Shown here: one piece after another, positions 1 to 6,126 of the stretch
Layout: the number at the start of each line of letters is the position of its first letter
How positions within the stretch are numbered: position 1 is the first letter of the stretch
Assembly (NCBI GenBank): GCA_027083665.1
Contig: JALWNV010000307.1
Span: 1 to 9,900 of the forward strand
Source of the DNA: Helicobacteraceae bacterium
GTDB taxonomy: Bacteria; Campylobacterota; Campylobacteria; Campylobacterales; Sulfurimonadaceae
Reading direction: 5' to 3'
Length of the DNA: 9,900 nucleotides
Made by a program: the position numbers and the translations under genes
Notes under the pieces: model-generated
Database searches by the model: none
What the model was told of the DNA's origin: nothing
What the model saw: only the letters and a program-made list of their open reading frames with translations

Positions 1-200
1 CTGATCACGGCAACTGCGGGCAGATGCGTGACGAAGGGGGCAATGTCCTGAGCAATCATACGGTCGGCAAGGTCTGGGCATTCGTTATGGCGCCGGGTGT
101 GGAGAAAGTGCATCCGGGCGGATTGAACAATATTGCGCCGACGGTACTGAAACTGATGGGCATCGAAAAGCCCGAAGAGATGGATGAAAGTCTGATTTAA
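1..200 (+). CDS. gpmI: 2,3-bisphosphoglycerate-independent phosphoglycerate mutase, C-terminal part (partial)
   Basis: This is the last 65 codons of a gene that enters from the left edge, read in the frame that starts at base 3 and ends with TAA. The visible protein opens with DHGNC, the metal-binding Asp-His-Gly-Asn motif of the alkaline-phosphatase-like domain of cofactor-independent phosphoglycerate mutase. Further on it carries GGLNNIAPTVLKLMGI, and it ends in KPEEMDESLI, a typical GpmI tail. The enzyme interconverts 3- and 2-phosphoglycerate in glycolysis and gluconeogenesis using Mn2+ and a phosphoserine. The metal/serine site at the N-terminus lies outside the window and cannot be checked. 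It ends 23 bases before fabG on the same strand, so the two are probably cotranscribed. Identification is strong from the two motifs together. Confidence 0.93.
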   Translation, partial: DHGNCGQMRDEGGNVLSNHTVGKVWAFVMAPGVEKVHPGGLNNIAPTVLKLMGIEKPEEMDESLI

Positions 201-223
201 AACCAAAACAGAAAAGGAAAGAG

Positions 224-970
224 ATGAAATTCAGCGGAAAAAACGTATTGGTCACGGGTGCGAGCCGAGGCATCGGCGCGGAGATCGCAAAAGTACTCGC
301 GGGCTACGGCCTTAAAGTCTGGGTCAACTACCGCAGCGGTGCGGAAGCCGCGGAAGCGGTCAAAGCGACGATCGTCGGCGCCGGCGGCGAGGCGGAGACG
401 ATCGGATTCGACGTCTCGGACGAAGCGGCTTTCGTCGGTGCCGTCAAGCAGATCGTCTCCGAAGACGGAGAACTGGGCTATCTCGTCAACAATGCGGGGA
501 TCACCAACGACAAGCTGGCGCTTCGGATGAAAACGGAAGACTTCCTCTCCGTCGTCAACGCCAACCTTACCTCGGCGTTCGTCGGATGCCGAGAAGCGAT
601 GAAAGTCATGCGCAAGCAAAAACGCGGATCGGTGGTCAATATCGCCTCCATCGTCGGTGAAACGGGCAATGCGGGGCAGGTGAACTACTCCGCATCCAAA
701 GGCGGCCTGATCGCGATGACGAAGAGCTTCGCCCTCGAAGCGGCTTCGAGCGGTATCCGCTACAACAGTATCACCCCCGGCTTTATCGCGACGGATATGA
801 CGGATGAGCTCAGTGACGAGATCAAAGAGAGTTTTACTTCCAAAATTCCGATGGGACGTTTCGGCGCGGCACGCGAAGTTGCGGAAGCGACAGCATTTTT
901 GCTTTCGGATGCCGCATCGTACATCACCGGCGAGACGCTCAAGGTCAACGGCGGCATGAATATGGCCTGA
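224..970 (+). CDS. fabG: 3-oxoacyl-[acyl-carrier-protein] reductase FabG
   Basis: This 248-residue short-chain dehydrogenase has the usual FabG length. It reduces 3-oxoacyl-ACP to 3-hydroxyacyl-ACP with NADPH in cytosolic type II fatty acid synthesis. The Rossmann cofactor motif TGASRGIG is at residues 11-18 and NNAG at 89-92. The catalytic set is N114, S142, Y155 and K159 (YSASK), and the PGFIATDMT segment near 185-193 is typical of FabG. The ATG at 224 follows an A/G-rich ribosome site (AAGGAAAGAG, 214-223). It lies just downstream of gpmI and upstream of acpP. The 158-base gap after it contains a new promoter, so acpP need not depend on fabG transcription. Nothing in the protein looks truncated or unusual. 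Other SDR enzymes share the fold, but the neighbouring acpP, fabF and accA support the FabG assignment. Confidence 0.95.
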   Translation: MKFSGKNVLVTGASRGIGAEIAKVLAGYGLKVWVNYRSGAEAAEAVKATIVGAGGEAETIGFDVSDEAAFVGAVKQIVSEDGELGYLVNNAGITNDKLALRMKTEDFLSVVNANLTSAFVGCREAMKVMRKQKRGSVVNIASIVGETGNAGQVNYSASKGGLIAMTKSFALEAASSGIRYNSITPGFIATDMTDELSDEIKESFTSKIPMGRFGAAREVAEATAFLLSDAASYITGETLKVNGGMNMA

Positions 971-1024
971 AAGCGGTTCCGGCCGTCAAAACTTTCCGTT
1001 ATTTGTGTAATATCGCCCCAAAAT

Positions 1025-1039
1025 GCGCCGCTTTGGCGC
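1025..1039 (+). terminator. Weak GC hairpin downstream of fabG
   Basis: GCGCC (1025-1029) pairs with GGCGC (1035-1039) around a five-base loop. It lies 55 bases after the fabG stop in a short GC-rich patch. No T-run follows directly; the next T-rich stretch starts around 1058. It could slow or partly end transcription from gpmI-fabG before the acpP promoter takes over, but it is not a canonical intrinsic terminator. The rest of the 971-1128 gap holds only the acpP promoter and leader. Confidence 0.2.
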
Positions 1040-1087
1040 CGCTGCCGCCGAAATCGATTTTATTGCGAATTGTTTTTATATTGCGTG

Positions 1088-1096
1088 TGATATAAT
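1088..1096 (+). promoter_or_regulatory. Extended -10 promoter for acpP
   Basis: The bases read TGA-TATAAT, a perfect -10 hexamer (1091-1096) preceded by the TGn extension (1088-1090), in an AT-rich stretch. The only -35-like hexamer, TTGTTT at 1070-1075, sits 15 bases upstream, which is short. Campylobacterota sigma-70 promoters often lack a clear -35, so the extended -10 probably carries recognition. Transcription would begin near 1103, giving a leader of about 26 bases. A strong dedicated promoter fits the high demand for acyl carrier protein. Confidence 0.75.
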
Positions 1097-1100
1097 TGCT

Positions 1101-1113
1101 CAATTTCAAATTG
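1101..1113. promoter_or_regulatory. Dyad at acpP transcription start (possible operator)
   Basis: CAATTT-C-AAATTG is a perfect 6-bp inverted repeat with a single central base. It begins four bases after the -10 hexamer and overlaps the expected transcription start. With a one-base centre it cannot form a useful RNA hairpin, so if it matters it would be a DNA site for a dimeric protein. It resembles no fatty-acid regulator site that I can name (FadR, FabR or FapR). AT-rich dyads also arise by chance. Confidence 0.35.
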
Positions 1114-1128
1114 GATAGAGGAGCTATA

Positions 1129-1359
1129 ATGGCACTTTTGGATGACATCAAAGAAGTCGTAGTCGAGCAACTGAGCGTAAACCCTGATGAAGTGAAGCCG
1201 GATGCTAAATTTGTCGAAGATCTCGGAGCGGACAGCCTCGATGTCGTGGAACTGGTCATGGCACTGGAAGAGAAATTTGACATCGAGATTCCTGACGATG
1301 AAGCGGAAAAGATTCAGACCGTTCAGGATGTCGTCAACTACATCGAAAACAAAGCGTAG
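1129..1359 (+). CDS. acpP: Acyl carrier protein
   Basis: This small acidic protein of 76 residues carries growing acyl chains in type II fatty acid synthesis. The 4'-phosphopantetheine arm attaches to S36 in the DSL motif (residues 35-37, within [15 protein letters not shown]), which is textbook AcpP. I chose the ATG at 1129 because AGGAG (1119-1123) lies five bases upstream and the protein then begins [11 protein letters not shown] with normal family length. An in-frame ATG further upstream at 1096 overlaps the -10 hexamer and cannot be the start if the promoter is right. It has its own extended -10 promoter and is followed by two hairpins before fabF, which suggests expression uncoupled from its neighbours. 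Confidence 0.97.
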   Translation: MALLDDIKEVVVEQLSVNPDEVKPDAKFVEDLGADSLDVVELVMALEEKFDIEIPDDEAEKIQTVQDVVNYIENKA

Positions 1360-1385
1360 TTTTCTGCGGGGCTTCCCGCAAGAAG
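1360..1385 (+). promoter_or_regulatory. Hairpin immediately after acpP stop
   Basis: TGCGGG (1365-1370) pairs with CCCGCA (1375-1380) around a GCTT loop. Beyond one mismatch the stem continues with three or four weak pairs on each side (1360-1363 with 1382-1385). No T-run follows, so this is not a standard intrinsic terminator. A stable hairpin at the 3' end of acpP could protect its mRNA from exonucleases or mark a processing site. Confidence 0.45.
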
Positions 1386-1390
1386 TGCAC

Positions 1391-1432
1391 GTATCTGTAT
1401 ATTGCCGTTGTCGGACGGTTATGTAAAGATAC
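1391..1432 (+). promoter_or_regulatory. Long imperfect hairpin in the acpP-fabF gap
   Basis: The outer arm GTATCT (1391-1396) pairs with AGATAC (1427-1432). After one mismatch, 1398-1402 pairs with 1421-1425. After a second mismatch, GCCGT (1404-1408) pairs with ACGGT (1415-1419), leaving a six-base loop at 1409-1414. That gives 16 pairs with two mismatches, including two G-U pairs. It ends 14 bases before the fabF ribosome site (AGGAGAG, 1447-1453), so it may shape how much transcription or translation reaches fabF. Confidence 0.45.
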
Positions 1433-1456
1433 AACACCTTTATTTCAGGAGAGAAT

Positions 1457-2683
1457 GTGAGAAGAGTGGTTGTCACCGGGATGGGCATGATCAATGCCGT
1501 CGGACATGATAAAGAGACATCGTTCAAAGCGATGTGCGACGGAGTGTGCGGGATCGATACGATTACGCTGTTTGACGCGGAAGCCGAAGGCCAGGGCGTC
1601 CGTATCGCCGGTGAGGTCAAAGATTTCGATCCGGCGACCGTTATGCCGCCCAAAGAGGTCAAAAAAGCGGACCGCTTTATCCAGCTGGGGCTCAAGGCGG
1701 CACAGGAAGCGATGGCCGATGCCGATTTTTGCGAAGCGGATACCGACTACGACCGTTTCGGTATCGCCGCGGCATCGGGGATCGGCGGTCTGCCGTCGAT
1801 CGAAAAGAACTCGATCATTCTCAATACCCGCGGTCCGCGGAGGATCTCGCCCTTTTTCATTCCGGGAGCGCTGGTCAATATGCTCGGCGGCTTCGTCTCC
1901 ATCGATCACGGTCTGAGAGGCCCGAATCTGGCGGCGGTCACGGCTTGTGCGGCCGGGACGCATGCCATCAGCGAAGCGGCGAAAACCATTATCTGCAACG
2001 GTGCGGAACGGATGCTTGTCGTGACGGCGGAATCGGCGGTAACGGGTGTCGGCGTAGGCGGATTTGCTTCGATGAAAGCCCTGTCGACCCGCAACGATGA
2101 TCCGAAAACGGCTTCGCGGCCGTTTGATGCGGAGCGTGACGGTTTCGTCATGGGCGAAGGTGCCGCGGCGCTGGTGCTCGAGGAGTACGACGCGGCGGTG
2201 GCCCGCGGAGCGAAGATCTACGGCGAACTGATCGGCTTCGGCGAGAGCGGCGACGCCAACCATATCACGACACCGAGTATGGACGGTCCCCTGCGTGCGA
2301 TGCAGGCGGCGATGAACATGGCCGGAAATCCGAAAGTCGATTACGTGAACGCGCACGGGACCAGTACGCCGACAAATGACAGGAACGAGACGGCGGCGCT
2401 GAAAGTGCTGTTCGGCGGCAAAGAGAACTGCCCTCCGGTGACATCGACCAAAGGGCAGACCGGACATTGTCTCGGGGCAGCCGGCGGAATCGAAGCGGTT
2501 GCGGCGCTGATGGCGATGCGTGAGGGGATTATCCCGCCGACGATCAACCATATGAATCCGGATCCGGAGTGTGATCTCGATATCGTTCCGAACGAGGCGA
2601 GAAAAGCGGAGCTCAATATCGTCATGAGCAACTCATTCGGTTTCGGCGGCACCAACGGCGTCGTGATTTTCAAAAAGATTTAA
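1457..2683 (+). CDS. fabF: Beta-ketoacyl-[acyl-carrier-protein] synthase II FabF
   Basis: This 408-residue thiolase-fold condensing enzyme elongates acyl-ACP with malonyl-ACP in the cytosol. The catalytic triad is C164 (in VTACAAGTH), H300 (NAHGTSTPTND) and H337 (KGQTGHCLGAAGG). The C-terminal GFGGTN loop is at 395-400. C-H-H rather than C-H-N marks the elongating FabB/FabF class and not FabH, and the length and PTND segment favour FabF. The start is GTG at 1457, placed by AGGAGAG (1447-1453) four bases upstream; the adjacent ATG at 1455 runs straight into TGA. It follows acpP across a structured 97-base gap and precedes accA by 12 bases. The antisense strand is open for a long stretch here, which I treat as a codon-bias shadow. 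Confidence 0.96.
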   Translation: MRRVVVTGMGMINAVGHDKETSFKAMCDGVCGIDTITLFDAEAEGQGVRIAGEVKDFDPATVMPPKEVKKADRFIQLGLKAAQEAMADADFCEADTDYDRFGIAAASGIGGLPSIEKNSIILNTRGPRRISPFFIPGALVNMLGGFVSIDHGLRGPNLAAVTACAAGTHAISEAAKTIICNGAERMLVVTAESAVTGVGVGGFASMKALSTRNDDPKTASRPFDAERDGFVMGEGAAALVLEEYDAAVARGAKIYGELIGFGESGDANHITTPSMDGPLRAMQAAMNMAGNPKVDYVNAHGTSTPTNDRNETAALKVLFGGKENCPPVTSTKGQTGHCLGAAGGIEAVAALMAMREGIIPPTINHMNPDPECDLDIVPNEARKAELNIVMSNSFGFGGTNGVVIFKKI

Positions 2684-2695
2684 AAGGCTTTCGGC

Positions 2696-3634
2696 TTGGC
2701 GACCTATCTCGATTTTGAACAGAAGATCCAGCAGATCCAGGAAGAGATCGTCGGTGCCAAGGTTCGTCACGATACCCAGGCGGCCGAGATTTTGCAAAAA
2801 GACCTGGAAAAAGAGGTCAGCAAGACCTACAAGAACCTTTCTCCCTATCAGGAGCTGCAGTTGGCGCGCCATCCCGACCGCCCCTATGCACTCGATTATA
2901 TCAATCTCCTGCTCGAAGACAAGTACGAACTGCACGGTGACCGCCATTTCCGCGACGACGCGGCGATCCTTTGCTATATGGGCTATATCGACGGCCGGCG
3001 GGTTATGATGATCGGCGAGCAGAAAGGGCGGGGAACGAAGAACAAACTCAAACGCAATTTCGGCATGCCGCACCCCGAAGGCTACCGCAAGGCATTGCGC
3101 TGTGCGCAGCTGGCGGATAAATTCGGCATTCCCGTGGTATTCCTGATCGACACGCCAGGTGCCTATCCCGGACTCGGTGCGGAGGAGCGCAATCAGAGCG
3201 AAGCGATCTCGCGCAACCTTCTGGAGCTGTCGAAGCTCGAAACGGTGACAATCTCCGTCGTGATCGGCGAGGGCGGCAGCGGCGGCGCACTGGCGATCGG
3301 CGTTGCCGACAAACTGGCGATGATGCGCTATTCGGTCTTCAGCGTGATTTCACCCGAAGGCTGCTCGGCCATCTTGTGGAACGACCCGGCCAAAGTCGAG
3401 GCGGCGACCAAAGCACTCAAGATCACGAGCAAGGACCTCAAAGAGCTCGATCTGATCGACGATATCATTGATGAACCGATGATCGGGGCGCATCGCGATA
3501 AAGAGGGCGCTGCGGAGGCGATGAAAGCATATATTCTGGAAAATATCGCGCAGCTGAGCGAACTCGGCGGAGAAGCGCGCCGCAACAAACGCTACGAACG
3601 CCTCGTCAGTATCGGTGCTTACGCCGAAGGCTGA
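2696..3634 (+). CDS. accA: Acetyl-CoA carboxylase carboxyltransferase subunit alpha
   Basis: This 312-residue alpha subunit of the acetyl-CoA carboxylase carboxyltransferase works with AccD to move CO2 from biotin on AccB to acetyl-CoA, making malonyl-CoA, the committed step of fatty acid synthesis. Crotonase-fold landmarks are [17 protein letters not shown] (151-167), [12 protein letters not shown] (191-202) and [13 protein letters not shown] (216-228). An N-terminal helical region holds [11 protein letters not shown] (58-68). The start is a TTG at 2696, chosen because it gives the family N-terminus (M-A-T-Y-L-D-F-E) and lies 12 bases after the fabF stop, with AAAAGG at the stop codon as a modest ribosome site. 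A rare start after a very short gap suggests translational coupling to fabF. accD is not in the window. Confidence 0.95.
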   Translation: MATYLDFEQKIQQIQEEIVGAKVRHDTQAAEILQKDLEKEVSKTYKNLSPYQELQLARHPDRPYALDYINLLLEDKYELHGDRHFRDDAAILCYMGYIDGRRVMMIGEQKGRGTKNKLKRNFGMPHPEGYRKALRCAQLADKFGIPVVFLIDTPGAYPGLGAEERNQSEAISRNLLELSKLETVTISVVIGEGGSGGALAIGVADKLAMMRYSVFSVISPEGCSAILWNDPAKVEAATKALKITSKDLKELDLIDDIIDEPMIGAHRDKEGAAEAMKAYILENIAQLSELGGEARRNKRYERLVSIGAYAEG

Positions 3635-3643
3635 TCCCTTTTT
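3606..3643 (+). terminator. Possible intrinsic terminator of the fab-acc operon
   Basis: The last codons of accA form a hairpin: CGGTG (3613-3617) with CGCCG (3622-3626) around a CTTA loop, and TCAG (3606-3609) with CTGA (3631-3634) after an internal loop. TTTTT follows at 3639-3643. A second, weaker hairpin, GAATA-CCCC-TATTC (3647-3660), is followed by TTTT on the plus strand and reaches into the end of the convergent exonuclease gene. The stems are short, so the call is tentative. Confidence 0.35.
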
Positions 3644-3654
3644 ATCGAATACCC

Positions 3655-4452
3655 CTATTCTTTTGATGACTCTTCCGTGTCTTTTCGGGTTGCCTGCGGC
3701 GGAAATTTCGGCCGTTTGAGCCGTTTGGCGGTTTTGGAAAACGCGATCAGCTCTTCGCATGTCCGTATCGGCTCGGGAATATATTGCAATGTCTTTTTGA
3801 ACAGCTTGGCCGTCGTCATCGCATCGGAAAGTGCGCGATGGTGGGTGGCGTCGGCATAGAGTTCGAGTTGTTCGTTCAAAAAGGCAAGGCCGTAGCGGTA
3901 GGAACTGATGGTGCGTTCGGCCAGGTCGATGGTGCAAAGGGTACGATTGAGCAGCGGCGCCATGCCGCTGCGTTCCATCATCTTCGAGGTGAAACGGAAA
4001 TCGAACTTGACATCGTGTCCGACGAAAACGGCATCGCCGAGAAAGGTTCTGAACGTTTCGAGCACACGGGGCATTTCAGGAGCGTCAACGGTGTCATTCG
4101 TGTCGATACCGGTGATCTGTGTGATGTGCTCGGAGATGTTCCCGCATTTCACCAGGCTTTCGAAACGGTCGATAATTCGCATATTCCGGACTTTGACCGC
4201 ACCGATCTCGATGATCTGATGTTTGTCCGGTTTCGATCCGTTGGTCTCGATGTCGACAATGCAGAAAACCGTTTCATTGATCAGCTGCGTGCAGGTAGAG
4301 GGATAGTATCGGCCCTGACGTTCCTCCAGCTGCAGTCCCTGCGCCCTGCTGATTTCAAGCGCAAGAGCCGCCGGTTCACCGAAGAGCTGTTCGATCTGAT
4401 GTGCGGTCATCCCCCGGCAGAGGTTTTTCGGAAGCTGGGAAGCGTCGATCAC
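3655..4452 (-). CDS. DnaQ-family (DEDDh) 3'-5' exonuclease
   Basis: This 265-residue protein has a DEDDh exonuclease core at about residues 62-222. The ExoI motif is D67-I-E69 (VDIETNG). ExoII is GHDVKFD ending at D151, with His146 where many relatives have Asn. ExoIII is H205-R-A-L-S-D210. These residues bind the two metal ions that remove 3'-terminal nucleotides, as in the proofreading epsilon subunit of DNA polymerase III. Campylobacter annotations usually call this neighbour dnaQ, but a repair or RNA-trimming role is also possible. The N-terminal 60 residues are a separate uncharacterised segment, and the C-terminus is a basic, then acidic tail. It starts at GTG (4450-4452), whose bases overlap the trpF TGA stop as GTGA, implying coupled translation. 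No domain is missing. Confidence 0.85.
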   Translation of the reverse strand: MIDASQLPKNLCRGMTAHQIEQLFGEPAALALEISRAQGLQLEERQGRYYPSTCTQLINETVFCIVDIETNGSKPDKHQIIEIGAVKVRNMRIIDRFESLVKCGNISEHITQITGIDTNDTVDAPEMPRVLETFRTFLGDAVFVGHDVKFDFRFTSKMMERSGMAPLLNRTLCTIDLAERTISSYRYGLAFLNEQLELYADATHHRALSDAMTTAKLFKKTLQYIPEPIRTCEELIAFSKTAKRLKRPKFPPQATRKDTEESSKE

Positions 4453-5036
4453 GCTTTGGCCTTTCGGATGAAACGCCGCACCTTATCTTTGTCTTTTTTT
4501 CCTTTTTCGGCTTCGACTCCGCTGCTGACGTCGAGGCCGTAGAAGCCGTAGCCGAGAGCCTCACCGATATTATCCGGGGTCAGTCCGCCGGCGAGAATGA
4601 TTTTCGAACAGTCAACATCGTCGAACCATTCCAGTGCCAGGCGTTTTCCCATGCCGCCGTATGCTTCGCAGAACGCATCGACGAGACGATATTCGTCTTG
4701 ATGGGTTTTGACATCTTCAGGGTGTTTTGCACGTATGACGCGGATGGCGGGAATAGCAAGCGAGCGGAAGAAGGTTTCGGGTGCCTCGAAATGAATCTGT
4801 GCCAGGGTGATCCGCCCGGTTTCAGCCATTCTGTTGACGCTATCGGCGTCTTCATTGACGAAGAGTCCGACTTTTTCGACAAACGGCGGCAGACGGTCGA
4901 TAATGGCACGGGCGGCGTCGGGAGTGATAAAGCGCGGCGAAGGCGGGTAGAAGACGAACCCGAGTGCGTCGGCTCCCGCGTCGATCGCAGTCATGGCATC
5001 TTCATACGAGGTGATTCCGCAGATTTTCACCCTCAT
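4449..5036 (-). CDS. trpF: Phosphoribosylanthranilate isomerase
   Basis: This 195-residue (beta/alpha)8-barrel enzyme carries out the Amadori rearrangement of N-(5-phosphoribosyl)anthranilate in tryptophan synthesis. The start gives MRVKICGIT, with catalytic Cys6. GADALGFVFYPPSPRFI is at 22-38, QIHFE at 80-84, the likely general acid D120 (LVDAF), ILAGGLTPDNI (147-157) and LDVSSGVE (168-175) near the phosphate site. Compared with the Thermotoga enzyme, the usual GGxGxTFDW loop is changed: GGMGKR is present (127-132), but FDW is replaced by LALEW. The reading frame stays open far upstream into rpe, but the true start is the ATG at 5036, where the family N-terminus begins, with GGAG upstream. 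It lies outside a trp operon, between rpe and the exonuclease. Confidence 0.93.
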   Translation of the reverse strand: MRVKICGITSYEDAMTAIDAGADALGFVFYPPSPRFITPDAARAIIDRLPPFVEKVGLFVNEDADSVNRMAETGRITLAQIHFEAPETFFRSLAIPAIRVIRAKHPEDVKTHQDEYRLVDAFCEAYGGMGKRLALEWFDDVDCSKIILAGGLTPDNIGEALGYGFYGLDVSSGVEAEKGKKDKDKVRRFIRKAKA

Positions 5037-5077
5037 GCGAAACGTTCTCCGAATCCGGTCTGAAGCGTATCCAAAAA

Positions 5078-5719
5078 CTAACCTCTCAGTATATCGATTG
5101 CGGTTTTGAACCCTTCGGCGTGTTTGAAGACGAAGCTGCCCGCGACGCAGACATCGACCCCCGCAGCTTCGAGTGCACGAATATTTTCGTCGGTGACACC
5201 GCCGTCGACTTCGATAAGGCAGCCCGGATTGATACGGTCGCGAAGAGAACGCAAACGGCGGATTTTCTCGTAAACGTCGATGAATTTCTGGCCGCCGAAA
5301 CCGGGATTGACGCTCATGATGAGCACCATGTCGAGGTAGGGCAGCAGAAATTCGACTGCTTCGGGCGGAGTATGAGGGTTGAGGACGATGGCCGGTTTGA
5401 TACCCAAAGAACGGATATACTGGACCAAACGGTGCGGGTTTTTCTCCTCTTCGATATGAAAGGAGATGTATCCCGGTTTCAGCGGTGCGAACAGGTCGAC
5501 GAAAAAGGTGTTGTTTTCGACCATCAGATGGATATCGAGGGGTTTCGTCGCGGCGGCCGCTATCGCGGAAACGACGACCGGCCCGATGGTGAGATTGGGG
5601 ACGAAATGTCCGTCCATGACATCGACGTGGACGAGATCGCATCCGGCATCGCAGATCGCCGCCACGTCGCGGGCGAGACGGCCGAAATCGGCGGAAAGTA
5701 CGCTGGGAGCTACAAGCAT
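5078..5719 (-). CDS. rpe: Ribulose-phosphate 3-epimerase
   Basis: This 213-residue TIM-barrel metalloenzyme interconverts ribulose 5-phosphate and xylulose 5-phosphate in the pentose phosphate and Calvin pathways. Family signatures are APSVLSADF (4-12, with S9), HVDVMDGHFVPN (31-42, carrying metal ligand H31 and acid/base D33), metal ligand H64 (DIHLMVE), MSVNPGFGGQKF (135-146) and VDGGV (171-175) with D172. The ATG at 5719 gives the standard N-terminus and is preceded by AAAGAG on the coding strand. It is the first gene of a minus-strand unit with trpF (41-base gap) and the exonuclease. The neighbour trpF encodes another ribulose-phosphate-binding barrel, but the two are clearly different enzymes. 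Confidence 0.95.
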   Translation of the reverse strand: MLVAPSVLSADFGRLARDVAAICDAGCDLVHVDVMDGHFVPNLTIGPVVVSAIAAAATKPLDIHLMVENNTFFVDLFAPLKPGYISFHIEEEKNPHRLVQYIRSLGIKPAIVLNPHTPPEAVEFLLPYLDMVLIMSVNPGFGGQKFIDVYEKIRRLRSLRDRINPGCLIEVDGGVTDENIRALEAAGVDVCVAGSFVFKHAEGFKTAIDILRG

Positions 5720-5900
5720 GAAAATCTCTTTTTCGAAGGCACAGGGCGGCGCCCGGATTCTTCTGGAATGTTTTTCGTATTGTATCGAAAAGATACTTGC
5801 AGCTTCGCGGCGTTTTATTCATTTTACGGCGGTACTTTAAGCGGGCCTTTTGATTGCAGTGGATATAATTCGCCACTAAATTTACGCAAGGAGCCTACAA
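5720..5900. other. Divergent intergenic region between rpe and rpmB
   Basis: These 181 bases separate rpe (minus) from rpmB (plus). They hold the rpmB -10 box and ribosome site at the right end. A small perfect hairpin, GTATC-GAAAA-GATAC, is at 5782-5796, and a GGGC/GCCC stem at 5744-5754 would lie in the rpe leader. For rpe I see only a weak -10-like TACAAT on the minus strand (5784 down to 5779) with no -35. No small gene is apparent. Confidence 0.6.
5864..5869 (+). promoter_or_regulatory. Promoter -10 box for rpmB
   Basis: A perfect TATAAT lies 31 bases before the rpmB start. No good -35 exists at normal spacing, and the upstream TG is one base off the extended -10 register. It shares the nonamer GATATAATT with the acpP promoter. 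A short inverted repeat, AGTGG (5858-5862) and CCACT (5873-5877), flanks it. The expected leader is about 25 bases. AAGGAG (5888-5893), seven bases before the ATG, is a strong ribosome site. Confidence 0.7.
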
Positions 5901-6089
5901 ATGGCAAGAAGATGTGCTATTAGCGGTAAGGGCCCGATGAGCGGAAACAACGTATCACACGCGAAAAACCGTACGAAACGTCGTTTTATGCCTAATCTCC
6001 GTACCGTCCGTATCCAGCTTGAAGACGGAACGACAAAGAAAATCAAGATTTCTGCTTCTGAACTTCGCACGATGAAGAAAAAATCATAA
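5901..6089 (+). CDS. rpmB: 50S ribosomal protein L28
   Basis: This 62-residue, strongly basic protein is part of the large ribosomal subunit. It begins [24 protein letters not shown], where the GKGPxxGNNVSHA block (9-21) is the L28 signature. It continues with [13 protein letters not shown] and ends in [11 protein letters not shown]. The length is normal for L28. The ATG at 5901 has an excellent ribosome site (AAGGAG, 5888-5893) and a clear -10 box upstream. The start lacks a conventional four-Cys zinc site; only one Cys (C5) is present. The stop codon TAA (6087-6089) lies inside the 5' arm of a hairpin that leads into the following channel gene, 19 bases away, so readthrough into that gene is likely. 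Confidence 0.96.
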   Translation: MARRCAISGKGPMSGNNVSHAKNRTKRRFMPNLRTVRIQLEDGTTKKIKISASELRTMKKKS

Positions 6090-6126
6090 CCTTTTAAAAG
6101 ATTATGATTTGAATCTTTTAAACAGG
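6083..6126 (+). promoter_or_regulatory. Two mutually exclusive hairpins at the rpmB-channel junction
   Basis: Hairpin A pairs ATCATAA (6083-6089, including the rpmB stop) with TTATGAT (6102-6108), and the self-complementary CTTTTAAAAG lies inside. Hairpin B pairs TTTAAAAGATT (6093-6103) with AATCTTTTAAA (6112-6122), 11 perfect pairs. Past one bulged C (6123) it continues with CCT (6090-6092) against AGG (6124-6126). The eight-base loop of B contains the TTG start of the next gene, and its 5' arm contains the only Shine-Dalgarno-like bases (AAAAGA). A and B share bases and cannot coexist. A regulatory role is inference. Confidence 0.45.

Noticed and set aside
1096..1128. Upstream ATG that would extend AcpP by 11 residues
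   Set aside because: This ATG overlaps the -10 hexamer and lacks a ribosome site. The ATG at 1129 has AGGAG at ideal spacing and gives the standard AcpP N-terminus.
1445..2551. Long open frame on the minus strand opposite fabF
   Set aside because: It lies wholly antisense to an unmistakable fabF, its translation is rich in Arg/His/Asp with no family-like motif, and it has no ribosome site. It is a shadow of codon bias.
3784..4542. Plus-strand open frame opposite the exonuclease gene
   Set aside because: The minus-strand gene has a full DEDDh motif set; the antisense translation shows no motif or start signal.
5037..5876. In-frame upstream extension of trpF reaching across rpe
   Set aside because: The extension overlaps rpe in another frame and is Arg/Ser-rich without family features. 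TrpF normally begins at MRVKICGIT, which has its own ribosome site.
5120..5923. Long plus-strand open frame opposite rpe and running into rpmB
   Set aside because: It is antisense to well-recognised rpe and would overlap the rpmB promoter and start. It has no recognisable domain.
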